NCBI RefSeq assembly: GCF_964340395.1
Contig: NC_135551.1
Span: forward strand, 18,577,003 to 18,641,002
Source: Glandiceps talaboti
Taxonomy: Eukaryota > Hemichordata > Enteropneusta > Spengelidae
DNA length: 64,000 bases
Reading direction: 5' to 3'
The notes beneath the pieces are model-generated. The model did no database searches. It was not told where the DNA came from and worked only from the letters and a program-made list of their open reading frames with translations. Each line of letters begins with the position of its first letter. The stretch's first letter is position 1. Positions 51,382 through 62,555 of this stretch are shown piece by piece. The position numbers and the translations under genes are program-made.

Positions 51382-51383
51382 AT
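51323..51383. repeat. (CAAA)n(TAAA)n microsatellite or LINE tail
   Basis: AATAAACAAACAAACAAA passes into TAAATAAATAAA. The same layout closes the antisense LINE at 36150-36239. Confidence 0.9.
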
Positions 51384-52678
51384 ACTCAGTATGTTTTCAT
51401 TCTAAATATTATCTCATTAGCAGTCCTACTTTTTGATTCAGATAATAAATGTTTTACTATTTTGGAATGATAAGAAAATTAAATTCTATTAAGTTTCTTA
51501 GTTAGAAGAAATTAAACTGTAGTTTTTGTTGGTAGTTTTTATCAAAATTTTTCGTGTCATTATTATATAATCATTTCATCCCTAAATGTCACTATACATA
51601 TTCTATTCTACTGTGTATGATATTTTTGTGTCAAATACCGTTTTTTGAGTAAAAAGAGTTGAACTCAATATTTGAGTAAGAACGGATGAAATTGTCCCTT
51701 ATGTGTATACTTATTTATGTTGCAATATATTGCATTTAGTTCATACTCACTGTGGTTCTAAAAGTTGAATTTTGAATTTGAATTTGAATTTATTTGGCAA
51801 TAAAATATCTTAAAAAAACATACATTTAAACGTATTGCCGAGGATAACACAAACAAAGCAATTAAAACTTATTTCCATTGTGGTCCTCGAAAAGTTGTAT
51901 CCATATATCGTGGAGACTTATTTTTTGTGTCAAATAATACTGTTTTTTGGAAAAAAAATGGATTTTTTTACTGTGCAATGTACATTGTATATTAAATTCA
52001 CATATGTATAGCTGTACAAAAGAGTTATCTATACAAAAAAAAAATAGAAAAATTTTCATAAGTGAAAATTGAATAAAAATTTACCCATTGTATCTACTTG
52101 AACTTGGTCCATAAATATTACTTTAGCCACGTTTCAAAGAAGTTGTAGTGTATTTCAATCATCATTGTTTGTAAGATAAAGTGCTTTTAATACAGCACTG
52201 TCTACCAGTATGTGAACATACTTTTGCAATTTTGAAAGCTGACTTGATGTATTATAAAAGAGTTGTACAAAAACTCAATATCAACGTTTCCTTGCATATT
52301 TTGAAATCGATTTCAATGAAAGAAGAGTTTGTTATCTTTCTGTGACTGACAAAGGATGACAGCATAACGTGTGAAATTTCAATAAATTGAATGTCATATT
52401 AATTTATTAAACGAAATTGACATTAAATTTCCAAACAGGTGTGAAAAAGAGAAATTGACAGGATTTTGATTGTTGAAATGACAGTATTTTTTTTATTATA
52501 TCTAACCAATGAGAGCAAAATTACTAAGAACATCTCGTCTTTGCATTTATGTAATTTTGTACAGAAATGGACATAGTTTGAGGAAATGAACAAAGACTCG
52601 GTATAAATTGAAACTGACAAGTAGACTGGAATTATGGGTAAATGAAATGACACAAAGTATCTCATCATCATTTCTAGC

Positions 52679-52735
52679 TACTTCATCCTCATCAACAGCG
52701 ATTTGTGTTGCCACGGTGACTGACATTGCCCCAGA
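52679..52735. repeat. Dispersed repeat pair, copy 1, with X-box-like word
   Basis: ACTTCATCCTCATCAACA followed by ATTTGTGTTGC(C/T)A(C/T)GGTGA and CTGACA also occurs at 54115-54170. Both contain an RFX-like GTTGCYAYGGTGAC (52707-52720 and 54140-54153). Confidence 0.7.
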
Positions 52736-53072
52736 TGTTCCTTCATTTGTGTGTCACAGTGTTTTTGCTAAGGTTTGAGAAGTGAAATCTATGTTCACAT
52801 AGATTTCGTCATCCTGTGGCATAATTAGGTTGGGAACCTTTGTAACCATGGACACCTCCCTCCAATGTCTTTGCTGTATTATACCTAAAAAGGCAATTCA
52901 GACCCTGTTTACATGATATGCTTTGCTCAAATGAAAATGCAACAAAATAGTTGTGCCTATCGGTTACACAAAGATATAAAAAAAGGAACAATTTGTAAAA
53001 TGAAAGTAAATCGTTTGAAAACCATTCTTTCATTCAAAATTGTAAATGTGTAAATGGATGAAAATGGAAAGA

Positions 53073-53294
53073 TTAAAAAAATGAAATAGTGTAAGCAACT
53101 GAAAATGCAACATTTTGAAAACAATCAAATTTGACATCAAGGGTAAATCCATCAATGATGTACTTAATACACATGCCCTTAAACAGTTTCGTTATGTTTG
53201 CACATGTGCAGCAGCACCATTTTCGAGTCGTTCCATCTTCAGTCTTTCCGTGTAAATGGTCAAAAACAATAGTCTTCCCATCCTGTGTAATCAT
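53073..53294 (-). other. Unassigned open frame, possible transposon-derived exon
   Basis: A 73-codon frame on the minus strand starts MITQDGKTIVFDHLHGKTED and continues GTTRKWCCCTCANIT. The spacing of W and C residues vaguely recalls FLYWCH-type zinc fingers, and the frame is preceded by TTTTAATACACAG, which could be a splice acceptor. The resemblance is weak, the C-terminal part is unremarkable and no neighbouring exon is seen. This is not called a gene. Confidence 0.15.
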
Positions 53295-54114
53295 CCTGTG
53301 TATTAAAATGAAATTGATATTACCATGGAAATGTTGTCAAGTATAAACTTTAAGTGCATCCTGGGGTAAATTTTGTCAAAAATCACTGGTCGAGGTACAT
53401 TCCTATAGTCTTCTCTTTATCAAAGTGACATAGCCTGGTATCCATGCAGATGGGATTTGAAATTCTAGTTTTCCCCCTCAGGCGCATGATTCGGGGAAAA
53501 CCAAAATTTAAGATCCCCATTCACATGGATTTCCAGGTTATAGCTATAAAGTGACTGACATATATCCTACCAGTATGATATATAATATTAAAAGTATATT
53601 CATTTTACGGATACTTTAATACAGTCCTGGTTCAAAATATGCTAATCTTTACTGTTTGGCAAATGGAAAGATCTGAAAAACTATAGTTTGATACTGTAAT
53701 TGCTTCGCGAGGTTATAGATACGTTACAACGTTCCAAAACTCCTCCATGCTCACATTAGCCAGCGCACATATTTGATATGCTGGTGTGTTCTGGCAAGCA
53801 GTCGTTTTGGACAGTACCAGTAACCATAAAGAAGCATGTGGTAGTATGATGATGAACTGCTCCACTCATTTGGCATTGATATACTAAATCTTCAGCGCTT
53901 TTTTTGTTGTTGTTTTTTTGTTTTTTTTGTTTTTTTTGGGGGGGGGCTTCAAAAGATAACAATGAAGAGAACTTTGCAGCACAATTTTTTAAACATGGAA
54001 ACTGCATTTTTTCAGACCATAACTAATACACTAAAAATTTACAAAATTTAATACAATTTATAAATCAATGAACCACACAGTGATGACATGTATGTAAACA
54101 TCTACATAATCTAC

Positions 54115-54170
54115 TTCATCCTCATCAACATCCATTTGTGTTGCTATGGTGACTGACACTTTACATCAGA
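54115..54170. repeat. Dispersed repeat pair, copy 2, with X-box-like word
   Basis: Second copy of the 52679-52735 phrase, in the same orientation and about 1.4 kb away. It includes CTTCATCCTCATCAACATCC and GTTGCTATGGTGACTGACAC. Confidence 0.7.
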
Positions 54171-54369
54171 TGTAGGGAACATTGAATAGAACTGTATAAT
54201 ACCTCTTTGTAGTGCAAATGTTAGAGATGCATTTATAGGAAATCTGTATATATCTATATAGTACTGTTCAGATTTAAATTGAAATAAAAACTCAAGGCAA
54301 TTGGTTTCCAAACATTCTGCATTTAGGCTAAGCTTTCTCCCTGTTAACAATGCATAATCAGGTCAACAT

Positions 54370-54389
54370 GTGTGTGTGTGGGGGGGGGA

Positions 54390-54420
<31 letters not shown>

Positions 54421-54700
54421 ACATTTGTACATGTATATACTATATCTCATGTATGTATGTATGTATGTATGTATGTATGTATGTATATATATGTATGTAT
54501 ATATGTATGTATTTATGTATGTATGTATGTATGTATGTATGTATGTATGTATGTATGTATGTATGTGTGTGTGTTTGTGCATGTATGTATGTATGTATGT
54601 ATGTATGTATGTATGTATGTATGTATGTATGTATGTATGTATGCATGCATGCATGCATGCATGCATGCATGCATGTATGTATGTATGTATGTATGATATG

Positions 54701-54731
<31 letters not shown>

Positions 54732-54777
54732 TGTATGTATGTATGTATGTATGCATGCATGCATGCATGCATGTATG

Positions 54778-54808
<31 letters not shown>

Positions 54809-54822
54809 TGTATGTATGTATG

Positions 54823-54853
<31 letters not shown>

Positions 54854-55029
54854 TGTATGTGTATGTATGTATGTATGTATGTATGTATGCATGCATGTAT
54901 GTATGTATGTATGTATGTATGTATTTATGTATGTATGTATGTACGTATGTATGTATGTATGTATGTATGTATGTATGTATGTATTTATGTATGTATGTAT
55001 GTACGTATGTATGTATGTATGTATGTATG

Positions 55030-55060
<31 letters not shown>

Positions 55061-55177
55061 TGTATGTATGTATTTATGTATGTATGTATGTATGTATGTA
55101 TGTATTTATGTATTTATGTATGTATGTATGTATGTATGTATGTATGTATGTATGTATGTATGTATGTATGTATGTAT
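54370..55177. repeat. Very long (ATGT)n array with (GT)n and (ATGC)n parts
   Basis: A G/T-rich start (54370-54416) precedes about 740 bp of ATGT tetramers from about 54441. Interspersed are ATGC blocks (about 54643-54674, 54753-54770), occasional TATT changes and GATATG insertions. Long Met-Tyr-Val-Cys and His-Ile-Thr-Tyr frames in nearly all readings come from a tetramer without stops. They are not genes. Confidence 0.98.
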
Positions 55178-56635
55178 ATTGTGTATAATCTTTCTATATA
55201 TATATTATACATATTTGTAATTTACCTAAAGGATATATGTACACTATATATTAATATCACCATTCTCAGCCACGATTTAATCTGTATCGTATCTATAAAA
55301 TTCCTTTCCTGTAAAAAGGATCATAAACCCATTCATCATTAATGGTACTAAAAAATATCAAAGTGTAAAATATTTGCCTGAGGGGGGTAAAAGGTTGAAT
55401 TTCACAATAGCCGCACTGAAAAACAAGTTGATTTGTACTTTTGTGTGGTATTTGCATTAAGAGAGGAAATAGTCTGAAAAGTCAATATGGGAAATAAAAC
55501 TAAGTGAAAGGTAGAGTATTATCAACAGGCTTTTTTCTCGTTTTCTACAATAATAGGAGGATTTTCACCATAAGCTTATTAAAAGAGCAGATGGAGTGCC
55601 ACATTTCACAAATTTGTGATTGTAGTAATTGATATCGTGATCATAGGCTACTAACAAATCTGATTTGATGTGTAATCTGATCAGCCACTCGTTGACAATT
55701 CCTCTAAAGTAAATTATTATATTTTGTTCTCTCCAAATCTCTCCCAAAACACTTATTTAGTAATTGTATTGTAGAAGACGGCAAAAAAATTTTAAAATGT
55801 GTATGTAATTAAGAAATGTTTTGAAAACAATTAGGAATATGTATGTATCAATGATTTGAAAGTAAATAATATTTGTTCATTTTAATTTTCAAAAAAAATA
55901 AAATTGACAGATGTTTGTGAAATTGACATATTTTTTGTGTGTACACTGATTGAAAAATGTTGTGTGTTTGATTGCACGAAAAAGAGATATGTCATTTTTC
56001 ATCAACTTTGTAGCTGGTAAATTTGATCTCTTGTGTCAAAGGTCAAAGATCAGACTAAGAATGAAGGGCTTTTTTAAAATCAGAAGGGTCGCCAGCTTGC
56101 ATGTTGTTGTGTTTGTAAAATAGAATGATAAATATATATACAGTGGTGTGCATTTCATCAGGTTAATCCGTTTCTGAGTATCTCCTTTGTCTTGTTGGTA
56201 ATCGGCTTTTACTGGTGTGGTGGTAGTCAGATGGCGTGGTCGTCAGCTTGTGTGTGTGTGTGTTTCAATCTACTGTACACAAGTCTATCACTACATGTGG
56301 ATAGCAGAACTTAAATAAAGTACACAGTCTTTGTTAAGCTGAATTTTAAAACTGAGGAGAGACACTCTTGTCTCTGTTTGTCTTGCTGTCAGAGGAAAGT
56401 TTTGATTGTTGACACAACATGCAAACATCTGTGAGGATCTTTCAGTGGTAAAAAGTGTAAACATGACCTTTGACAAGGAAGTTGTAAATAAATGAATATA
56501 TATATGAATTTAATGTGAATAATATACATTACAACATGCACATTATGTGACAGACAGACAGACATACATACATACATACATACATACATACATACATACA
56601 TACATACATACATACATACATACACTAGTATACCA

Positions 56636-56667
<32 letters not shown>

Positions 56668-57580
56668 ACAGACTTAATCCTTTTTCTGATCATTTTGTAT
56701 AAGTATTTTTCAGTAACTTGTTACACATAACAATTACTCTTTTTTTATTTCTTTAATACATAATTTTATTAGGATAGGTTTTACTGTGGGTTCGGTATTC
56801 AGTACCAAATTATCATAAAGCTGTTCAAAACAACTGTGTTTCATATATTGAAAACACAGAAGGGCTGACAACATTCTATTGTAGCAATTGTTGCTGACAC
56901 ATTTTGAATTCCCAAAATGATAATTGTTTTCTGTGATGTTTAGATTGTAGGATACCACATCATATGTATTTATTTTCAGAAAAAAATTATGAATATGTGT
57001 TACATCGTTTATATATCAAACCATGGCAGTTGTCCATATACTTCCATCATCAAACTGAGCTCCAACAGTGTGACTGTGCTTAAAAACAAAAGAAATTGTA
57101 CACATGCAACTATAGAGGGCGATATAATGTGTCAATTGCACAGAGACCGTTTTGTAACATCAGAAGCATGCAGGCAGTGTGATAGATTAAATTACAACTG
57201 GATTGCATGTTATTCAAATCTCAAAGAAGAAGTAAGAAAGCAAAACATCGGCTGTTGTATACATTATCAGTTCTTTTAGCTAACATAGTGTGATCACTTC
57301 GAAAACGTGTATGATGTTGGCACATGCGGCCACATCGTGACGCAGATGTATGTATGTTTCAGAATGGTACATGTTATTCCCCTTACTTTCTCTTGTTTTT
57401 GGGGTGCCTGAACACTGATCATGCAATTTTAAAATCTAACTAGAAACAACAACTCCTGAACAACTCTGTGATCAGCAAGGGATACTGTTGCATTCTTCAA
57501 ACACATTATTACAACTTTTAACATCTGATGTGAGAAAAAGAAAATTGACATTTGACCTAAGTTTCTGTGTTTATTTACAG
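55178..57580. other. Non-coding stretch upstream of first visible AhR exon
   Basis: A 96-codon frame (56989-57279, +), preceded by TTTATTTTCAG, contains eight or more Cys but no recognised domain. I do not call it an exon. A DR1-like word, AGGTCAAAGATCA, lies at 56040-56052. No bHLH codons (the conserved KRHRDRLN pattern) were found here. Confidence 0.4.
56551..56670. repeat. Compound microsatellite (GACA)(TACA)n and (CA)n
   Basis: GACA passes into a TACA run up to about 56622, then a CA run (56636-56670). Confidence 0.97.
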
Positions 57581-57714
57581 CTGTCTTAGCAGGTGTCAAT
57601 GGCAACAAGGCAATTTCCTTGGCAGGGGAAGGTTGCTATGGTAACCAGCCCAAGTCAATATCACCCCATCCACAAAATGGACCCTCCATAGATGAAAGAG
57701 ATTTGTTACTACAG
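57581..57714 (+). CDS. AHR: AhR exon a: bHLH to PAS-A linker
   Basis: The acceptor is TTTATTTACAG and the donor is CAG|GTATGT. The exon starts in phase 2, so CT completes a codon from the missing upstream exon. It reads [20 protein letters not shown] and onward to DERDLLLQ. In AhR this position holds the variable segment after the bHLH domain, which ends in a (F/L)LLQ motif just before ALNGF; the DLLLQ ending fits. The preceding codon and VLAG align with the D-VALK start of the vertebrate exon. A second AG twelve bases inside (57591-57592) would remove four codons without changing the frame. The exon contains two RFX X-box-like words (57593-57606, 57632-57645). Confidence 0.85.
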
Positions 57715-60700
57715 GTATGTAATTATTACTCTCTCTATATCTTTATGTTTTGTGCAAATTTTTTTTGCAAAATATAGATGAAGAAACGTTCTTAGTCTGT
57801 CATTCATTGACAGTAAACATGTTATTTTTGTATGATACATTACAAGGTAAATTATTATTTGTGTGTTGCTATAATAATCATATGATATTTATTCTTGGTA
57901 GAATGTTACTTTGGGTGAGAAAAGTGTTAGGGATGAGATACACTGACATCAGACCATGGACAACCGGAACCTATTACAAACAGGGAAAGTAAACACATTG
58001 AACACTTGGCACAGCATGCTGGAAGTACAGAGACATGTACATGTATTACACACCATGGAATTTGTTTGTGAACATGAACTATATGTAAAATGGCCATAAA
58101 ACTGTTCTTATCAAATGATGGAATGTAATACAAGTCTCTGTACTTCCAACATGCTGTGACAAGTGTTATTAATCCAATTCAGTTGTTTACTTTTCCCTGT
58201 TTTCCCTGTTTTCTGTTTGTCCACAGTCTGATGTTGTCAGTTGTAAATAGTTCAATGTAGGTTAAAAAACTAAATTCTTTTAGTTAGGCCTACACCCCCC
58301 CCCCCCCCCTGTAAAATTGATAATCATTTATACCACACAATCAATATTTCACATCAGTATATCCTAGTATAGTATGTATGGTCACTTTACTGTATTTTAG
58401 TGCCATGCATTTAATTTTATTATTTATTACAAAAAAAAAAATTTAATTTCTCAATTTGACATTTTTTTAGAAATATTTGTACTTTAGGGGTACAAAACAG
58501 ATTCCATTGAAAGTGAAATTGTATTTGTCATATTAGAACTAAAATGGTTCAATACCCCACCACTCTCACCCCTACCCTCACCCCTACCCACAAAGTGAAA
58601 GAACTACTTTTTTATCCTACATTGAATCACCATATGGATACGACTGCATACAGGTAATTCAGTATGTACAACAGGATGAAACATCAAAATTAAACCAATA
58701 CATGTAACAAAACTGTCCAAAAATTGTCCCAGTTTTACAGCTACTGTAAATTCAACACAAAAAGAATGAATAATATTCAAGAATTCTAACACTGTCTTTG
58801 ATTTATTCAAGAATTCTAACACTGTCTTTGTTTTCTCAGGCTTTGAATGGTTTTATGATAGTTGTTGATTCAGATGGCATCATATTTTACGCATCTACAA
58901 CCATTCATGATTTCCTAGGATTTCATCAGGTAATTTCTTATTTTTTTTAAAACTTGAAATATGGAATTTATGCAATTTAGGTGCATTTTCATTAACAAAA
59001 TTTTGTTTAACGACAAATTATAAATTTATGCAAATTAGATGTATTTTCATCAAAAAATTTTGTTACAATATCTATTTTGAATTTATGCATATTAGGCATT
59101 AACTTTGTTAAACTAAGGACTATGAATTTATGCAAATTAGGTGTATTTTCATCAACAAATTTTGTTAAATCAGCTATTTTGAATTTTTGCAAATTATGTA
59201 TTAACTATGTGAAACTAAAAACTATGAATTTATGCAAATTAGATGTATTATTATGTACATAATTCCTAATAAATTATTTGATTTTTTTAGTGTCATTCAG
59301 TAGTGCCAATATTCTTAGTCAATTCAACTGCAAAACCGCCTTGATAATTTTTGATAAATATTATTCTCCGACAATGAAGTTTTCAAAGTAATGCTTTCAA
59401 AATTGTGAATCACCATTGAATAATAAATAAACTGACCCCAACCTGAATAGTAGTGGTCTTATACCAAAACATTTATAAATATGCAAATCAGCTCATGAAT
59501 ATGTATGTTGATATTTACATAATTTACTAACATTTTGCATGTCAAACAGAGTGATGTCATGAATCAAAGTGTATATGAAATAATCCATACAGAAGACAGG
59601 AATGAGTTTCGCCGTCAGCTTACATACCATTCACTGATAAACACAGAGCAGAATACAGAAACACAAGAAGTCTCTCAGCAGACAGATCAGAATGGACTTT
59701 TACAAGGTAAAGATCATCATGATGTATCAGTGTTGGCCATGTTCTTTGAATATCTAATTAATTTATGCATGTTTCGGTAGTAGATTGACATCAGTCAGTT
59801 CGAAAGTTTTAATAATTATGGACAGCAGAACAGTTCTGGAGGTTGTACTTTTTAGAAAGTTTTGATGTCACATTATTACATCAGCTGACCCATTACCAGC
59901 ATACATGTAGATGCTGGTGTCATTCCCTTCACTGCTATTAGTTTTCTTTAATAATCCATGGCCAAGATGTGAAATACTGTTGTGACTCGATCATTGCTGT
60001 AAACCACAGGCCTCTTTACTGCACCCATCCAAACTTGTGACGTGCTCATTATATCAGCATAAATATGTGCCCTGGCTTGCAAGAATATTGTGCCCTATAA
60101 TCAAGCCAGATATATGTAGTTCGATGACATCTGTGTTATTCTATCCATAGACGGTATCTGTACATCTGATAGAAACTTTGTGACCAGATTTCGATGTCTG
60201 TTAGACAATTCATCAGGATTTCTGGTAAGATTTTGTAATAATGTAATGTAATGTAATGTAATGTAATGCAATGTAATGTAACGTAATGTAATGTTATGTA
60301 ATGTAATATAATGTAATGTAATGTAATGTAATGTAACTTATGTAATGCAATGAAATGCAATGTAATGTAATGTAATGTAATGTAATGTAATGTAGTAATG
60401 TAATGTAATGTAATGTAATGTAATGTAATGTAATGTAGTAATGCAATGTAATGTAATGTAATGTAATGTAATGTAATGTAATGTAATGTAATGTAATGTA
60501 ATGTAATGTAATGTACAATAATAAGTATACTGTAATATAATATTTCTTGATATTAATATACTGTCAAATATCATTTTGAAAAATAACTATCGTGAACGTT
60601 ATTTCATTTTGAAGCACAAACATTCATTTGTAGCAATTTCACAACTGTGGAGAACAAATTTATATCATAAAGTCATAATTTTTACAAAAATTGAACTCTG

Positions 60701-62468
60701 GAGTAATTTGTGTCTGCATTCTGATGAGACTTTTTTTTGTTTCATTTTTCGTTTCTATTTTCAGGCACTTCATTTCACAGGAAAAATCAAACCTCTGTTT
60801 GGCCAAAAGAAGAGAAACGAAGACACAGGCATGATTGTAGAAGACCATGCACCAATGGCGTTATTTGCGTTGGCGTGTCCACTTCAACCACCCTCAATTA
60901 TTGAAATTCATACAAGAAATATTATCTTCCGTACAAAACATAAATTGGACTTTAAACCACTTTCTATTGATCCAAGGTAAGTTTATTGTCCCTCAATTAT
61001 TACACTGATCCAACCCATTTTGGAGTGAAATGATCCAAATTTTGAATGTAGATGGAAGAGTCTACTGTAATTATAGGGTTGGTAATGTAAGATGTCAGCA
61101 ATAATGATGATGATGATGATGGCATAGTTTTTGTAGCCCTCTACTGGCATGTAGACCGATGCTAAATGGTTGGATTCCATCTGTGCTTGTGTCCATGTGT
61201 GCCAAGCAATATCTCTAACATATTGTACAAGTAGATTTCTTACAAAGCAACATATTACCAAATTACACACAATACTTCAGTACGCATGAAAACTATAGTT
61301 TATCAAGTTTCATTTTAATTCATGCATATTGCAGACTGTGTGTTACTTGTCAGAATCAATCATAATGATTGTTAATTGTCACCTACAAATTTGACATTCA
61401 TAAAATAGCTCACTTGTTTTCTTTTTTTAAATTACACTTTGCATTACAGTTTTGTATTTTCAATCTGTGACTTGAATTCTTTCGCTTTATTTTACCTGGA
61501 AATGAAAACAAATGAAAAAAATAGTGAAAGTAACAAAAAACAATGAAGAGGTAGAAAGAATTATTCTGTTAAGGTCAGTTTTGAGATAGTGTGCCGACTG
61601 TGACTTCATCTAAGTCCATAGGTGAGGTATGGGGAGGGAGGGGAGGGGTATATCTAAGTCAATGGTTCAGGTATGGGGAGGGAGGGGAGGGGGTATATCT
61701 AAGTTCATGGGTAAGGTATGGGGAAGGGAAGATGGATATATCTAAGTACATGGGGTCAGGTATGGGGGAGGGCTTATGTAAGTCACAATGATAATAAAAT
61801 ACTGATAAAAATATATTGGCCCACATGACAGAAAAGATATTTTTGTGTTTTTTCTTGTTATAGGGGTATTGAGTATTTAGGTTACAATGAAAAGGAATTC
61901 TCTTCAAGTCGAGGTTATCACATGTTACACTACGAAGACCTACTGTATACAGCTGAACAACATGGAAATTGTAAGTACACTCCATACACTGTACATAATC
62001 ATACTTTTGGGGTCCATGTACAAAATAGGTATTCACCATCTGTGTGGATGCCTCAGTGTTCTTGTTAAGGGTGGTAAGTAGGTAAAACCTACCTGAGATA
62101 CCCTGTCATTTTACTAGGTTCCCTAACAGTGTTTTTGTTGAAGGCAGTAAGCAGGTAAAATCTACCTGAGTTACCCAGTCACTTTACTAGGTTCCCTGTA
62201 AGTGTTTTTGTTGAAGGCAGTAAGCAGGTAAAATCTACTTGTGTTAACCCAGTCATTTTACTAGGTTCCCTAACAGTGTTTTTGTTAAAGGCAGTAAGCA
62301 AGTAAAAGCTACCTATTAAAGTTCCCCTATCATTTTACCAGGGCTTCCCACCATAAATATGGTAAAATATATTGAAACCTACGCTGTTTTACAATATTTC
62401 CCTTCTCTGTTGACAAGGATTACCCAAAGTTAGCAGTGCCTGGTGGATGTGAAAGGTCAATCAATCAG

Positions 62469-62523
<55 letters not shown>

Positions 62524-62524
62524 G

Positions 62525-62555
<31 letters not shown>

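Larger units (their letters stand above)
51384..54369. other. Non-coding stretch, no confirmed gene
   Basis: Contains a duplicated 60-bp phrase (52679-52735 and 54115-54170), a short perfect hairpin near 52786-52810 (GAAATCTATGT around a 2-base loop) and an unassigned minus-strand frame at 53073-53294. No recognised exon. Confidence 0.4.
57715..58839 (+). other. AHR: AhR intron (a-b), contains MITE B and duplicated 3' segment
   Basis: 1,125 bp. It holds a MITE family B copy at 58251-58626 and, near its 3' end, a 30-bp tandem duplication of the branch-point region. An inverted pair of short sequences flanks 58005-58160 (ATGCTGGAAGTACAGAGAC… against …GTCTCTGTACTTCCAACATG), a foldback of about 20-bp arms. 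The 80-codon open frame inside is chance. Confidence 0.85.

Noticed and set aside
54350-55220. Met-Tyr-Val-Cys and His-Ile-Thr-Tyr proteins of 100-170 residues
   Set aside because: ATGT tetramer array with no stops; no unique sequence.
59535-59780. 81-codon frame covering exon c
   Set aside because: Its ends run through introns; the true exon is limited by CAG at 59549 and GT at 59707.
60576-60980. 134-codon frame starting upstream of exon e
   Set aside because: The first 63 codons are intronic, as AhR similarity begins exactly at the splice acceptor (60765).
61887-62081. 64-codon frame overlapping exon f
   Set aside because: It is in a different reading frame from the AhR exon.
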